This document shows, one piece after another, positions 12,201 through 21,424 of a stretch of 23,067 nucleotides of DNA (position 1 is the first letter of the stretch; every line of letters starts with the position of its first letter). The DNA comes from Spirogloea muscicola (taxonomy: Eukaryota > Streptophyta > Zygnematophyceae > Spirogloeales > Spirogloeaceae). The notes beneath the pieces were generated by a model. That model was not told where the DNA came from. It did not search any database and saw only the letters and a program-made list of their open reading frames with translations. The DNA lies in assembly GCA_009602725.1 (NCBI GenBank), contig WELB01000138.1, positions 189,546-212,612 of the forward strand, given 5' to 3'. Made by a program: the position numbers and the translations under genes.

Positions 12201-12627
12201 CAGCCTTGCTAAGCCCATGACACGCGAATTACTTCGACAACCACGAGCTCGCTAGGTCCAGGCAGGTCAGTGACCGCGTCGACTGCTGCCTCCGCTGCTG
12301 CCTGACCAGCACAGGCGAATGCCAGAATAATACCACACGTGACCAAGGCCAGTCTGCTTCATGACGTGCAAACGTCCAGATGGGAAGTGCAGTCTGCATG
12401 GAACCAGCTTATGAAGAACAATGACGGTTGTATTCCCTTGGTGCAGCCTAAGGGTTAAGGGTTAAGGGTTGAGGGTTTAGGGTTCGGGTTCAATTCTACC
12501 GGCGGAGCCAGGCGTCGCGCGATCCTAGGTAGAGCTTGAGGCGCTTGGGGAGGCGGTCCCAGGGCACGCCGTCCTCGGCGGCGCGCGCCAGCAGGTCGTC
12601 CTCGACCGCAGACACGACCTTCGCCAT
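6201..12627 (-). CDS. FAM91: FAM91 (FAM91A1 homologue), trans-Golgi vesicle-tethering factor
   Basis: Human FAM91A1 works with WDR11 and C17orf75 in capturing AP-1 vesicles at the trans-Golgi. Exons, highest coordinate first: 12500-12627 (ATG at 12627), 11932-12049, 11629-11725, 11302-11435, 11073-11192, 10666-10819, 10438-10498, 10068-10200, 9647-9869, 7588-9394, about 7096-7333, 6505 to about 6642, 6201-6251. Phases agree through 7333; the joins between 7096 and 6642 are uncertain. Total is about 1,130 residues, near the plant length. Conserved segments: [12 protein letters not shown] (exon 1), [10 protein letters not shown] (2), [20 protein letters not shown] (3), [18 protein letters not shown] (4), [13 protein letters not shown] (6), [20 protein letters not shown] (9), [28 protein letters not shown] and [18 protein letters not shown] (10), [19 protein letters not shown] (12). 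The last exon encodes [16 protein letters not shown] and the stop. Residues about 455-650 are acidic and disordered-looking. The ATG sits in a GCCATGGC-like context. Confidence 0.92.
12447..12490 (-). repeat. Degenerate telomere-like repeat in FAM91 intron 1
   Basis: On the minus strand, about 10 bases inside the first FAM91 intron, six consecutive units read AACCCG, AACCCTA, AACCCTC, AACCCTT, AACCCTT, AACCCTT. They are variants of the plant/green-algal telomere unit CCCTAAA. The plus strand reads GGGTTAAGGGTTAAGGGTT and so on. This is the clearest telomere-like tract in the window. Confidence 0.65.
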
Positions 12628-12854
12628 GGCCGCCCCTCCCCCTCTCTGCTTTAAGGTCACGCCCTCGAACCTGAGCAGATGCCATGATCTCTGAGAAGCC
12701 TGCCGCCGCTTTGAGCGCAGTGGCTCGCCATTGCCGCCATCGCCGCCGCCAGTGGCCTCAGAACATCGTCGCAAGCGGCGGTCGCTCCTGGCCCCGCAAG
12801 CTGCCACGGCTGTCTCTCCTGCGCAATGCTGAAGACCCACTTGCCTCTTTCGCG

Positions 12855-12969
<115 letters not shown>

Positions 12970-13110
12970 NCCTCCCTCCCTCCCTTCCTCCCTCTGTTAT
13001 TTCCCTATCCTCACCCCCCCTCCTCTCTGCAAGAGCCATTTCCTCCAGCCGTAGCCCGCTCTCGGAAGAACTCCCATTTCTCTCCTTGCTCTCCCTCCAC
13101 CTCTCCCATA

Positions 13111-13160
13111 CTCTCTGGCTGGCCTTCACAGCCTTCGCCCCATTTGGGCGAGCTCAACTT
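13111..13160 (+). repeat. Dispersed GGCTGGC repeat, copy 1 (diverged)
   Basis: CTCTGGCTGGCCTTCACAGCC followed by CCATTTGGGCGAGC. This matches the family layout (GGCTGGC, CAGCC, then an ATTGGG/ATGGGCGAGC-like segment) seen at 15871 and at 21511, though with more differences than the other copies. Confidence 0.5.
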
Positions 13161-13350
13161 TCAAATCCCGTCCTCGCAATCATTCTCAGCGACCCTCCAC
13201 CTCGCTGTCCAGCTCCGTGCGCAATTCTCCTCGCAGCTCGCACCACGACCGCGGCTGCTCGCATCTTCTTTGGCAGAGGGGTCACTGGCAAGCTCCGCTG
13301 GCGCTCCCGTTGCCTAAGTGGTGCACAACCTGTGGGCGTCCTTGGAAGAG

Positions 13351-13410
13351 CTCACTTTCTTTGGGCTGGCCTCTCACAGCCATTTCCTTGGATTGGCAGA
13401 GCCGCTCCTT
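13351..13410 (+). repeat. Dispersed GGGCTGGC repeat, copy 2
   Basis: It contains GGGCTGGCCTCTCACAGCC, a 19-base string that recurs exactly, in the opposite orientation, at about 19222-19240. A TTTCTTT lead and a GATTGGCAGAGCC segment after the core follow the family layout. It sits in the FAM91-ICMT promoter interval. Confidence 0.7.
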
Positions 13411-13520
13411 CCACTGCGCCGAGCACGTTGCCAGCTCTTGCAGCGGCTCTATTCAGTTGCGACGGTAGCAGCAGAGGCTTTGGCTGCTTCACTGCGGTTG
13501 CGCACTTCGGAGGCTGCACG

Positions 13521-13572
13521 AGACCCAAACCTCAAACCCCACAAACCCCAGTCATCAAATCCAAACCCAGAA
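13521..13572 (+). repeat. AAACCC-rich tract upstream of ICMT
   Basis: Repeated CCAAACC, CAAACCCC, CAAACCCC and CCAAACCC motifs lie about 190 bases before the ICMT start on the sense strand. The composition resembles the tracts in the first introns of RPAC1 and FAM91. It may lie in the ICMT 5' UTR or in a 5' UTR intron. Confidence 0.4.
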
Positions 13573-13764
13573 CCTTCGAGCTGGAGAACCCCACCTCACA
13601 GGTGGCCCAGCTGCCGGCGGCGGTGACAGGGCCGGTGGCGCTGCCGGCACCAGCCTCGACTCCACGCCATCGACGCCATACTGTGGCTCCTGATGTTGAG
13701 GCCCTCGACGTGAGAGCTGACGGTCAAAGCCCGCCGCCCCAGAGGCGCCTGCGGCGGCGCGGCC

Positions 13765-15144
13765 ATGCTCTGGGCGTACCTGCTGGCGGTGGCCTTCTTC
13801 CACCTCACCGAGTTCGGCCTCGCCGCGCTCTACACGCCCGCCGAGCTCAGCCGCCGCTGTGCGTGAGCTCATGCAGACCACCCCCTGGCCCACAACTCCT
13901 ATCGCCAGCAAGCTTGAGCAGGCAAATGCTGCGCTCAAACCTGCGCCTCCTGAAGCTCGCTGCTTCAGACTGCAATCAGAACCCAATTGAATTTTATAGA
14001 ACTAGAGTGTTTGAGACTGGAAGTGAGGCATAAGCTTTGATGCTGTTAGGTTATGAAGGTCATGCCTTATCTGGCACAAGAGTTTAAGAGTCCAAGGATA
14101 AGCATCATGAAGCCTATGCTTCATTTCAGATACCTTGAAATGCTGTACACATTATTGTTCAGTTTTGGGTCTCAATTGCAGTCAGAGCAACGCTCATGGT
14201 GCTGACCGGGAGCGCCGGCGGCTGCCTCTCTGTGGCGGCAGCGTGGCTCATCAGCCCAGCGTACGTGGCCGCGTTCTCATGCTCCTGCCTCGAGTACGAA
14301 GTGGAGCGTCGCCTGGCGCCCAGCCTCAAGGCCTGCTTCCCAGTGGTGCAGCGCCTCGGCGCCGTTCTCGTCGTGCTCGGCGAGGTCGTGCGCAAGGCCG
14401 CCTTCATGACGGCGCGCCACAACTTCACGCACGAAATCAAGCACGTGCGCCGCCCCGATCACCGCCTCGTCATACACGGCATCTACCGGTGAGGGCTGTT
14501 TGCTGCTAACATACTCATAGGCACCTGCAGAAGGTCTTCATCAATCCTCTCTTAGTTTCATTAAGACATGAATCCTGCATCAAAGGCTTGCCAAGCACTG
14601 CACAAGAAGTATAGCAGCTAACGCAAATCCTCCCTAGCAAGGTTACAGCATTTCTTGACACAACGGCAAGGAACTTGCAGTAATTTGAGTTAGCTAGATT
14701 GAAGCTCTCCTCGAAGAAATTTTGGCACCTTACTGCAGGAAGCCTTATGACATTGCCGACTGGGGTCGCAGGTACGTGCGCCACCCAGGCTACATGGGCT
14801 GGTTCATCTGGTCCATTGCTACGCAGCTTATGCTCGCGAATCCGCTTTGCACCGCCGCTTTTGCGTGCATCTCCTGGCGCTTCTTCTCTGACAGGATCTT
14901 GTACGATTCTGGCGATGTTTGTATACCTCTGCGATGCACCAACTGTTGCCATCTTGCTCCTATCTAGCAGTGGTCATGACTTTGAGCAGGATTGAGCAGT
15001 ACCTGACGTGTACTTTTGCAGCTAAGGTAGAAAGCTTGCCTCTGTTTCTTCAGGTATGAGGAGCAACTTTTGCGGAACTTCTTTGGGCTAGCATATGACG
15101 AGTATGCCATCCTGACTCCTTCAGGCATCCCTTTCGTCCCGTAA
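13765..15144 (+). CDS. ICMT: Protein-S-isoprenylcysteine O-methyltransferase (ICMT/Ste14)
   Basis: This integral ER-membrane enzyme uses S-adenosylmethionine to methylate the C-terminal prenylcysteine of CAAX proteins after prenylation and AAX removal. Exons 13765-13858, 14182-14488, 14772-14900 and 15054-15144 join in phase to give 206 residues, about the plant length and shorter than the human protein. Residues 1-25 form a first membrane helix (WAYLLAVAFFHLTEFGLAAL). Exon 2 carries the family segments CLEYEVERRL, VVLGEVVRKAAFMTA and NFTHEIKHVRRPDHRLVIHG. Exon 3 has the cofactor-binding RHPGYMGW and hydrophobic helices ending in WRFFSDRI. Exon 4 has YEEQLLRNFFGLAYDEY and the terminal SGIPFVP. 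The ATG at 13765 is chosen because its frame has an upstream TGA and an N-terminal helix follows; an upstream coding exon cannot be excluded. All recognisable core motifs are intact. Confidence 0.94.
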
Positions 15145-15265
15145 TTCAAATTTTGCAGTTGCTGCAGTTGATGACCCCCTCCAAAGCTAAAGTTGGATTG
15201 TCATACAGAGCTAGTCAGATGTCTTCCTGTTACTTAACAAGCCTGTCCTCACACCCATCACCCCT

Positions 15266-15291
15266 TTAAAGAGAGATTCTTCTCTCTTTAA
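15266..15291. repeat. Perfect 11-bp hairpin, TTCT loop
   Basis: TTAAAGAGAGA, loop TTCT, then TCTCTCTTTAA. It lies about 120 bases after the ICMT stop, probably within its 3' UTR. Confidence 0.5.
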
Positions 15292-15870
15292 TCTCCGCAC
15301 TTATGCCCCCTCTATATCCTAGTAGTCTCCTCCATTGCGTCCTATTGCTGATTGCACTACATGCATCAAGGCAACCCGTAGCTGTGACTTGCTTGCATCC
15401 TGCTAGTAGAGACTGCTCCTGCTCCAATTGGCAGGACTACCACTGCTCGTGCACACTTGCCTTAAGCTTGCTCCCAGGATCGGCATGCCGGCGAAGGCAG
15501 TGCCAAACATGGTAGAGCTGCCTGTCGAGGCCATGGTGGCCAGTCAGTCCCACTGAGCTTACACTATGGACATTATTTTCACTCCAAACATAAAAGAAGG
15601 TGCTGGCTTCGACTCGGGTGGGTTCTATGCTGAGACTTGGACCCCACATTGTTGCTATCTTTACGTGCTACAACTTTGGCTCTGTGAGTGGTAGGAGTCT
15701 GGCTGGGATGCGCTTAATTGTGGACTACGACTTGGGCTCTGCTTCCGACTTGGCTTCAGTTCAGCATGTTTGGCTTGAATTTCAGTGGAGTTCGCATAGC
15801 TTTGGGCGTCTATGGTGCATGCTGGGAAGACACGCTCTCTCAATCATCTCCCTCAACTGCTTGTAGGCCC

Positions 15871-15943
15871 CTCCGAACCTTTGTCCAATTTTTTTGGGCT
15901 GGCTTTTCGCAGCCCTTGCCCCCATTGGGAGTGCCACTTCTAA
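15871..15943 (+). repeat. Dispersed GGGCTGGC repeat, copy 3
   Basis: CCTTTGTCCAATTTTTTTGG leads into GGCTGGCTTTTCGCAGCC and then CCCCATTGGGAGTGCCACTT. The same order of segments occurs on the minus strand at about 21511-21590. It lies in the convergent interval. Confidence 0.7.
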
Positions 15944-16527
15944 TCAGTGCACGAGAAGCGCTTATTGGAAAATTGAGATGTCAAGGGCGGCTAAGTTTCT
16001 GATCATGGAGTGCTTACATATCTGCTTAACTATTGCGTACAACATTCACCCATAGAGATTGTCAACAAATACATGCATAAGTCAATGGATGACAAGAATG
16101 TGTGCTTCACAATCTGTCAGCTTGAGGGCTGACTGGCAATGAGAATTTCTTTTCAGAAGCGCTCGGTGATTCACTCCACTTACTCATCTATCAATGTCAG
16201 GCAGACAAAGTTGGGCTCTCAATGACAACTTATGGAGAGAAGCAACATGGGCTACCTAAGGAGAGAAGCAAAGCCACAATGATCTGGCAGTCTACACACT
16301 AATAATAGGTGTAAAGATTGAGCTAAACTCTTCTTCACCTAGTTGCGCAGCAGGATGAGCCTGAGCCAGGACTATCATCCTTAAGGAAGACAGGTAGAGA
16401 TAAAGCCGCGCTGCCATTTGAGGATGTCATTAGCTCTGAGCCAAGCAACTGAGACAAGGAGTTCTCACAACATGAGCAGGGCTTGTTGAAGAGATATCTC
16501 CATGATATGCAGCCAGGGCTTGCAATT

Positions 16528-19068
16528 TCAAGCTGTAGATGTGGCAACCTCCCGGACTCGATATACAGGGCGAGGTTGGGACTCGAAGTACGTGCGAATG
16601 GAGATCTCACTCAGAAAGCCAAGGCACATCAGCTGACAAAGAGCAAGAAACAGATTGCGAATCAGCAGAGGCAGACAACAGGGTCGTGCAGCCAGAGACA
16701 TGTTCTGCCAGTAGTCTAATCTGCATACATCTTTAACAGGTCAGGATACCAGCCTGAAGGCTCCCTCAACTTGCATACACTAGCATCAGGCAGGAATAAT
16801 TAGCCACACAACACCAAGAGAATGTAAAGCTGGCCTGACGATATGAGTACATTGCATCCAGGCATTTCACCTGCGAGCCCATCACAAGTAACTCAAGAGA
16901 TGCAACTGCGTGAGCCATGGAACTGGAGAGGGCCATTGCGACGCCGTATGATCTTGCTGAAGTGGCGAAGGACCAGCAAGCTGCAATTCCGAACGCTAAT
17001 GAGCTGAGGAGGCACAGGGTTCCAAGGAGGCCCACGAGCTGCATTGGTCGGTCCCGGTACCTGCTGAGGAACCATATGGTGGCCAGGTCCAGGAGAACCC
17101 TGGGTATTCTCCCCAGTCCATACTTGGAGGCACCATATAATCGAGGGGCATGTTGCACCTGTCACAAGAGAGAGCATGCAGGGGCATGGGTCCAAGTGCA
17201 AGATTCTTGCCCTGTTTCACGCTGCTGCAACAAAATACCACCTAACCTTAAGCACACCTTAAAGTCAGGTAGTAACATGATATGAGGAGTAAGCTGCAAG
17301 CCATGGGGTTTACAATCAAGGGCTTCAGCCAAATGCTAGGCAGTAGATGGAATGCTTGGATGTGACCAGCAACAAGCTGTTGATATGGCAGAGGCGGCTG
17401 GAGGAGGTGGCCAAGAGCATTCCCCACCTCGAGTTCTGAGACGGAGGCGCCCTCCATGGCAGCAAGTGCAGGGATGAAGCGGTGCATCTCGCCGTACAAC
17501 CTCAGGCTGCTTACAACTGAAGCACGATAGGCCTTGAGACTGCAGCCGTAGTCATGCAGCTTCACCTGCTCCAGCGACAAGCCATTAGACTGGTACATTA
17601 TATAGATTGACGCCAAGCAGGTTGGCAGAATCACATGAGGAGAAGGAAAGGTCATGATGTACTTGTGCAGTGACAACAGCAGAAGAGTGTGTCCAACAAC
17701 GTTGAACTCCTTGACTGAAAAAGCAAGGCCAAGAAGACACAAGTGGCTGAGTGCCATAAGTATCTGACTTTTATGACGCCTGTATTCCAGGATTCCCTAG
17801 ACCTCTGAGTCAATTAAATAGGGTTCTCTAAGTCTGATTCATCAAGTAAAGCCTCTAAGCCCCTACACAAGCAGGAGCAGATCAGGAAGCAGGCTACTCA
17901 CAAAGTGAGAGTAATCGTACCCCGGTGACTCGGCCAATCAGCCAATTGGCAGCAGCCGAGGGGAGGTTCCTTGTCAGCACATCGTCCTTCCGATGCCGCC
18001 GCCAGCCAACGACCATATCGTAACCGCCATCATCACGAGGCATGCTGCCCCAAGCACCATTCCCCGGGTTCCCACCTTGGCCTGGTTCCCCATACAGCAG
18101 CTTGTCAAGAATCCTGGGGATATCATCCGCGTCATTCTGCAAGTCCCCGTCCATAGTGACCAGGAGCTCGCCAGCCGCAAAGTCGAACCCGGCGGCCATG
18201 GCTGCCGTCTGCCCAAAATTCCGACGGAAAATCACGGCCCTGAGGTCCTGCCGCTCAGCTGCCATTGCCTGCAGCAACTGCGTGGTGCCTGGCATCACTT
18301 GGCAGAAGCTGCTTCAATTGATGGTACATGCCTATACTACACCGAAGGGCAGTCTTCGTCAATTTGTTGTGTTCTCACCCTGAACCCTGAAGGCATGGTC
18401 TAAGATCTGGCATGGGGAGATCAGGTAACTACTAAGTCCCAAAGAGACCATGGCAACAGACCTCAAAGCGCTACTGATTATCAACACTATGGAGTCCAAT
18501 GAGTAACTCTCAGGAATGCGTTAAGCCTCGGCATTGTGCCTCGGCAATTTGTCCTTGATCTTCCACTTGAAGTCCCTGTGGCACTGTGCCAAGCATTGCC
18601 CCTACCATGCGGAAACAAAACCCTAGATTGCAAATCCACGACACATGCAATGCAGCGATGTTCACTTCTGTTGTCAGTATGGGCGTGCACGTTGCAATGA
18701 TCTTGCCACTGAAGCTGGTGCTTCGATAGTAGAATGAGAGTAGGAGCTAGGAGGACTCGCCAGAGCTGCTTGCAGATTATGAGGGCCAGTGGCGCAGCTG
18801 CTCACCGTCAGAGGAGCCGTCGTCGACGCAGACGATCTCGTACGGGCCGCCGCGCGCGCGCATGGCGGCGCCGACGCGCTCCACCAGGATGGGGATGCCG
18901 GCGACCTCATTGTACACCGGGATGACAACCGAAACCGGCCGCTGGTCGACGAACGGCGCCGCGCCGCTGCCGCTGTGCCTGGGGCCCTCCGCCGCCGCCG
19001 CCGTCGCCGCCGCAGCCTTGGAGGCGGGGCNGCGGCGGCGGCGGGGGCGTGGCGGCAGCGGCAGCCAT
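16528..19068 (-). CDS. Bacterial-type family 2 glycosyltransferase with C-terminal membrane helices
   Basis: The protein resembles GtrB/ArnC/DPM1-like bacterial enzymes that move a sugar from a nucleotide donor to a polyprenyl phosphate at a membrane. Exons, highest first: 18806 to about 19068, 17921-18288, 17428-17565, 16871-17158, 16528-16632; about 387 residues. Exon 1 ends with VSVVIPVYNE and EIVCVDDGSSDG. Exon 2 has FRRNFGQTAAMAAGFD, the metal-binding TMDGDLQND, and RKDDVLTRNLPSAAANWLIG. Exon 3 has LHDYGCSLKAYR and YGEMHRFIPALA. Exon 4 has YGASKYGLGRIPRVLLDLA and two hydrophobic segments. Exon 5 ends RTYFESQPRPVYRVREVAT. The ATG at 19068 lies in GGCCATGGC, but a single N at 19031 throws it one base out of frame with the domain. 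Without the ATG, the domain's own frame runs up only to a TTG. Donor sugar, acceptor and organelle are not shown by the sequence. Confidence 0.85.
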
Positions 19069-19382
19069 GGCCGTGGTGCCGTTGCCGCTAAAGCCACGGT
19101 GCGGCGTCCGTCATCAGAACGGCGAATAACTGCCAACAGCCCAGCATAAGTGTTGATGGCTACCAATTACTTGTAACCGATGAAAGCTCTCCCCGCAAGC
19201 AGCTCATCAAGTCACGGCAGTGGCTGTGAGAGGCCAGCCCACAAGGATGTGTCATGCCACAGGGCGTCGACTGGCATACCAGACATGGTGTAGAAGGAAT
19301 TAACGAAGTACTGAGATGATAGCTTGCATCAGTATCAAGTAAGCAACACATATGCACAATATAGCAGATAGGTACATGGTGC
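19069..19382. other. Interval upstream of the glycosyltransferase
   Basis: It holds one dispersed-repeat copy at 19211-19250. The rest should include the glycosyltransferase promoter or a 5' UTR exon. An acceptor-like TTGGTAG on the minus strand near 19162 would allow an upstream exon, but none is recognised. Confidence 0.4.
19211..19250 (-). repeat. Dispersed GGGCTGGC repeat, copy 4
   Basis: Read on the minus strand it gives TCCTTGTGGGCTGGCC and continues TCTCACAGCC. It shares the 19-base string GGGCTGGCCTCTCACAGCC exactly with the copy at 13351-13410. Confidence 0.7.
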
Positions 19383-20226
19383 ATGATCAAGAATTTGTAT
19401 ATAGACCATAGACGTGGTCTGACCAAGTATGTTCTTGGCAAAGGCCTGGAAGGTAGGAGATATCTTTACCTTGGCTTATCATGGATATTAGAATGTCAAA
19501 GCAGACATAACTTCTGCTTATGGTCCGTATTTCTTCTCGGTAGACGTCATCCACTAACTCCCATCAGTCTCCACGTTGTGCAAATGGAAGTTGCAGCTTT
19601 GTTGATCCTAACATGTGGCTGAGCATTTGTCTTGAGCGTGGTAACTTGTTAGAAAAAACCCTACGCCTATTGCTTGGACAACTTGCCCATAGCTCGACAT
19701 CGTTGGTAAGCAACGGTATGCCACCAAATGTAGTGGTAGGTACAAGCCAAGACCTTCGACAAGTGATGTGGGTGACTACGTGTACTTCAAGGGCAACCCT
19801 CAAGATTGCTTGGATGCCTCTGCAGGTCAGTTCACACACAAGGTTGTTGGTAAGAAGCTCTTCAGGTGTTATTCGCCCTCAAGGGTCCTGTGGCAGGGAT
19901 ATTTCCGACAACACTCGAGTTTCTCCTGCCATCTGACTAGCATTGCCCTACTGTTGATCGTACACACAATGGGTATTCATGCAATCTTGTGCGACACCTG
20001 CCGTCAAGGGGATCAATCTGCATGCTCGTGTTCCAAGTGCAAGAGAGGATGGCATGTTGATGACATGACACCACCGCTCGTAAGTATACCTACAGGTGAC
20101 CGCTTTGTAGAAGGATTGTCTGGATGCAGACCTAATTCCTCAGCATATGCCAGGACTCACACTTGGAGGGGGGGAGTCGACAAATTCGTCAATCTGCAAC
20201 TCATCGGCCTGTGGATAGTCACGTAA
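19383..20226 (+). mobile_element. Ty3/Gypsy-like remnant A: integrase C-terminal part and PHD-like finger
   Basis: This is a decayed piece of an LTR retrotransposon polyprotein. In order it reads RGLTKYVLGKG (end of the integrase core), then in shifted frames an SPYF...GRRHPL-like segment. A single open frame (19768-20226) follows, with GDYVYFKGNPQDCLDAS, typical of the region after Gypsy integrase, and then ILCDTCRQG, CSCSKCKRGWHVDDMTPPL and SIPTGDR. The last part resembles the PHD-type zinc finger seen at the end of green-algal Gypsy polyproteins, with extra residues and altered spacing. No LTR pair or protease/RT was found. Stops and frame changes upstream of 19768 indicate an inactive copy. 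Confidence 0.7.
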
Positions 20227-20355
20227 ACGTGTCGAGGGTCTATAAAGGCCTGATCAAGCAAACGCTGAAACTCACTCTCAGATTCCGTTGCTTGATCAAT
20301 GAGTATTTCGGCGCAAGCTCCAAATGGAGACAACACTTGTTTCGAAGAAGCTTCC

Positions 20356-20450
20356 GCAACATATGCACCAGACTCCCCAGGGATGATGGAACACTTCTCC
20401 AAATGGGTTGAAGTTGTCATCATCCCTGGAAAGTCTAGTGCATATGTTGC
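20356..20450. repeat. 33-bp imperfect inverted repeat inside the integrase remnant
   Basis: Arms 20356-20388 and 20418-20450 pair at all but a few positions (GCAACATATGCAC, AGACT, CCAGGGATGATG against their complements). They enclose a 29-base loop that encodes the EHFSKWVEV segment. Confidence 0.8.
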
Positions 20451-20737
20451 GGTATCTTGTTCTAGGTGTTACCCCATTGTGGAGCTTGCGCACGAGTACT
20501 CACTGATCAAGGAACTGAAGGTCAGGGTGATTTCCAGCGCTTGCTGTATTGTCCATCGACTCAATGCACGTGACCATAAATAGATCATCAACTCACTTCA
20601 CGTGACCATCCACAGGCCGATGGACTAGCAGAACGTATGATACAGACCATCAAAAGTGGTCTGACCAAGTACGTTCTTCGCGAAGGCATGGTAAGGTGGG
20701 ACACATTCTTCTTCAATAACAGCTTCCATTATAACGC

Positions 20738-20790
20738 AGGGGCTCTGAATAGCCAGCCCAGAAAAGATGGACAAGGTCCAAAGGGCCGAA
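20738..20790 (-). repeat. Dispersed GGGCTGGC repeat, copy 5, within Gypsy remnant B
   Basis: The minus strand reads GGACCTTGTCCATCTTTTCT, then GGGCTGGCTATTCAGAGCCCC. The copies at 21425-21590 share the CCTTGTCCATTC lead. It sits between two stretches that are adjacent in Gypsy remnant A. Confidence 0.7.
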
Positions 20791-20825
20791 AGGCAACTCT
20801 TACCTTGGCTTATCATGGGTTACAG

Positions 20826-21008
20826 GAGCAGAGTGGCAATGACCAAGTGTCGGTAAGTAAAGTAGCAGTAATAAGTGTCAGTAGCAAGAACAGAGTAGCA
20901 GTAACAAGTGTCCGTAGCTGGAACAGAGTAGCAGTAACAAGTGTCGGTGCAAGAAGAGAGCAGCAGCAACAAGGCTCGGTAGCAAGAACAGAGTAGCAGT
21001 AAGAAATG
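20826..21008. repeat. 33-bp tandem repeat, about 5.5 copies
   Basis: The unit resembles AACAGAGTAGCAGTAACAAG followed by TGTCNGTAGCNNG. Copies begin near 20825, 20858, 20889, 20922 and 20954, with a partial one near 20987. Copies differ at scattered positions and one is a base or two shorter. Because 33 is a multiple of three, several frames stay open across it, which explains Cys/Tyr-rich translations on the minus strand that are not genes. Confidence 0.85.
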
Positions 21009-21424
21009 TACTTCAAGATGCACATTTCATTCACACAAAGCACCAAGACATCCACATTCACGCTAGTGACACAAATGCAAGCACTACAGGCAGCAGCGGC
21101 ACAAGGCAATCAGTCAAAGCGAGAGACTGGACTGCTCGGTCCTGGCGTGAGAAAGTCTCTTCCAATAGAGAACGATGGTCTTGGTGCGCCGCACCCTTAT
21201 GCGCGGTCAGGCAAGAATGACTTTGCTTCTTGGAGCGGGCCGTCTGGCCCACTTTGCAGATATTAATTGCGCGCCAATGCCAGAGCATGGCTCGGCGGCA
21301 AATGAGTAACTGTCCTGAATTAAGTGGAGTCAAGGTAGCCAGGTCACTACTTTCAGAAACTTACTAACTGTGAGTGCACCTCTTATATCGAGGCGTACCA
21401 CCACGACACCATCAAGGGGGCAAG
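21009..21424. other. Interval with no recognised feature
   Basis: It lies between the tandem repeat and the paired dispersed repeats. No recognisable domain was found on either strand. It may be further decayed transposon sequence. Confidence 0.4.

Larger units (their letters stand above)
15145..16527. other. Convergent intergenic interval, ICMT to glycosyltransferase
   Basis: No gene is recognised in these 1.4 kb. It holds a hairpin at 15266-15291, one copy of the dispersed repeat at about 15871, and probably the 3' UTRs of both flanking genes. A minus-strand TGTAA at 16014-16018 could serve the glycosyltransferase; no TGTAA was found close behind ICMT. Confidence 0.6.
20235..20830 (+). mobile_element. 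Ty3/Gypsy-like remnant B: integrase core
   Basis: A second decayed piece, from an earlier part of the polyprotein than remnant A although it lies downstream of it. It has PGMMEHFSKWVEVVIIPGKS, typical of the start of the Gypsy integrase catalytic core. After a stop and frame change it continues TSRDHPQADGLAERMIQTIK and SGLTKYVLREGM. HPQADG is a hallmark of this integrase family. The GLTKYVL segment is shared with remnant A, so the two are separate copies or a rearranged duplication. After about 20695 the match to A is interrupted by about 95 bases containing a dispersed-repeat copy and resumes at TTACCTTGGCTTATCATGG. Confidence 0.72.

Noticed and set aside
20826-21008. A CRISPR array
   Set aside because: The repeats are contiguous with no unique spacers, and the genome is eukaryotic.
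20813-21109. Cys/Tyr-rich minus-strand proteins
   Set aside because: They are translations of the 33-bp tandem repeat.
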